From NCBI RefSeq assembly GCF_003672135.1, contig NC_039516.1:10647838-10711837 (forward strand): a DNA stretch of 64,000 bases, read 5' to 3'. Source of the DNA: Ooceraea biroi. Lineage: Eukaryota; Arthropoda; Insecta; Hymenoptera; Formicidae. This document shows, piece by piece, positions 62,501 to 64,000 of this stretch; within the stretch, counting starts at the first letter, position 1; every line of letters begins with the position of its first letter. Position numbers and translations under genes: made by a program. A model generated the notes under the pieces. That model saw only the letters and a list, made by a program, of their open reading frames with translations. It did not search any database and was not told the DNA's origin.

Positions 62501-64000
62501 GAAGGTATCGCGAGATACCTGATTATCCCGGCTTCATTATATAACGCCGCGTAAATTGCCAGGCCCGCGCGTCGTACGCGCGATTGTAATTTCGTGAAAA
62601 GTGATTATCCTCCACATAATTATCCCAGGCAAATGCCGTGAGAAATGGGGCATATCACGCTTACATCGACGGCGGCGTGGCAGTCTGCGCGATTAAACAA
62701 TGCGCGGGATGAACGGTAATAAAGCGTGCCATTTGCGGCCTTCACGTTCTAGTGCTTCTCCTCGCTTCCACCCCCTCGTCGTATCGTCCGAATTGTTCGT
62801 CCGAATGTTCCGCGGCGGACCACGTCAGTCGTATTTGTTTAATTAAAACTGAACCGAAAGAGAAACTAGTTATACAACGCCGGAGGAAAACATCGATGGT
62901 ACACGATGGAACTGCTCGTATTTGCAAAAAAATTGCATTGTTTGCTTTTATTTCATGGTGTATTTATTTTAATTTCACTCAAATTAAGATGCACGCGCGT
63001 ACACGTCAGCGAAAACAAAACATCGGCTGATCTAACGAAAAAAACGTACACGTTCGATAAATTAACGCAGTTGTATTATCCGAGAATTATTCGATGCTTC
63101 TCATTGTAAAACAAATTAACGACTGATTCATGCAAGACCGTTTCACGTGGCGCACATAAACGCGCTCCAATCCTCGTGGAAATCAACGCAATCAGCTTGG
63201 CAGAGAAATGCACGCCAGAAACGCGCATCACGATGTTACGGAGATTTCTTTACGACGGCATACATTTCGCGATTTTTTTCCGGTTACGTTGCTGGTTACC
63301 ATTCATGAATAAATCCGGTTACTCCTTTCTTATTATTCTAATGCAAACGCGCGTCGGGCTTCAACTGAGAAATTCGCGTTTATACTGAATAAATTCGATG
63401 TCGAGTGGCTCGTTGAAATTTTTACGTCAAGCGTAAAGCTTCCAGAGAATCGGTCCCAAGAGCGTCTAAAGCTCCACGGGATATCTCCTTCTTCTTTTTT
63501 TCTTTCTTCTTTTTTCATTATATGTATATATTGGCCACAAGACGAGAAGAAATCGCGGACATGAAAAAAATTCTGCGGAAACTCCGGAGCTCGGGCACTT
63601 TACCTCGAGATGATATCTCGTCGCCACTTCGGAAGCGGAAGCCTCTGCTTAATTTTTCCTGCGCTCGACACGCGAATTTCTTTCCTGTATTGAGCACTCG
63701 ACGACGACAATGACGACGACAACACAATATCCCATCTAGGAAATTCCGCCAGCGGCTCCGCTTTTCCGGTTGTGTTCTCTCGTATTTGTACGCTTTTCGA
63801 GACCGTAGGGCCACTCTCGCACTTTTCTATCGACATCGTCTCGCGAAAAACGCTGGTCGAGGTGAGATATTCTAAACAGAAATGTTTTGGATTGCAAATA
63901 GTTGCACGAGAGTCTGATATCGGAATACAAATATCAATATTGACCGAATGTAGGCGGCGGATGTAGCATCGGATGTAAACTGCAGCGATATCAACTGTCA

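Larger units (their letters stand above)
53827..64000. other. Non-coding stretch to the right edge
   Basis: No gene, RNA or transposon with definable ends. AT-rich blocks (about 58100-58650, 59690-59850, 62000-62350) alternate with CpG-rich ones. Open frames include 55297-55701 (a hydrophobic run of about 20 residues, then a purine-rich charged tail) and 59341-59592 (an aspartate run encoded by a GAC/GAT repeat). I do not regard either as a supported gene. A three-copy CAGAATAT tandem repeat lies at 56915-56940. Confidence 0.55.

Noticed and set aside
1..64000. tRNA, rRNA, CRISPR and TTAGG telomere arrays
   Set aside because: I looked for T-loop consensus boxes, repeated spaced palindromes and TTAGG runs by eye and found none convincing. 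A tRNA covariance scan would be needed to exclude tRNAs fully.

Overview
The window reads as non-coding DNA from an insect nuclear genome, most likely a hymenopteran and plausibly an ant. The grounds are a CpG-rich background broken by AT-rich patches, abundant dinucleotide and trinucleotide microsatellites, an intact mariner transposase, and a remnant of a DUF4817-type transposase of the kind common in ant genomes. The order and family are inferred from style and element content, because no host protein could be recognised. There is no operon-like organisation, no rRNA, no recognisable tRNA, no CRISPR array and no TTAGG telomeric array.

Host gene content is almost nil. Positions 1-26 kb hold only unique-looking sequence, microsatellites and two transposon insertions. 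A CpG-rich, pyrimidine-rich stretch at about 26.1-27.35 kb looks like a promoter and 5' leader. It ends in a short possible first coding exon (27297-27348) followed by a splice-donor-like AG/GTACGT. If that exon is real, the 36.6 kb to its right would be a large first intron or an intergenic desert; no later exon could be identified. Long ORFs occur in many frames, but they overlap on both strands, resemble no known family and fit the low stop density of CpG-rich DNA.

The best-supported content is a set of cut-and-paste DNA transposons with definable ends. (1) A full-length mariner at 15545-16830 has TA duplications, about 30-bp inverted ends and an uninterrupted 342-residue D,D34D transposase. 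(2) A 720-bp foldback element at 18932-19651 is flanked by TTAA and has roughly 290-bp inverted arms. (3) A 542-bp hAT-type miniature element at 32746-33287 has a perfect 8-bp target duplication, subterminal repeats and an internal 25-bp minisatellite. (4) A 680-bp element at 37731-38410 has two identical 151-bp inverted ends and carries fused, frame-shifted head and tail pieces of a transposase. (5) A 1140-bp AT-rich element at 52680-53819 begins ACAGTGGGCC and has a 7-bp flanking repeat. A near-perfect 66-bp hairpin at 27556-27621, just past the possible first exon, is unexplained.

The elements show different states of decay. The mariner has an open frame and the 37.7 kb element has identical ends, which point to recent activity. 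The foldback arms and the 52.7 kb element are more diverged. Only the mariner could supply its own transposase; the others would need enzymes encoded elsewhere in the genome.
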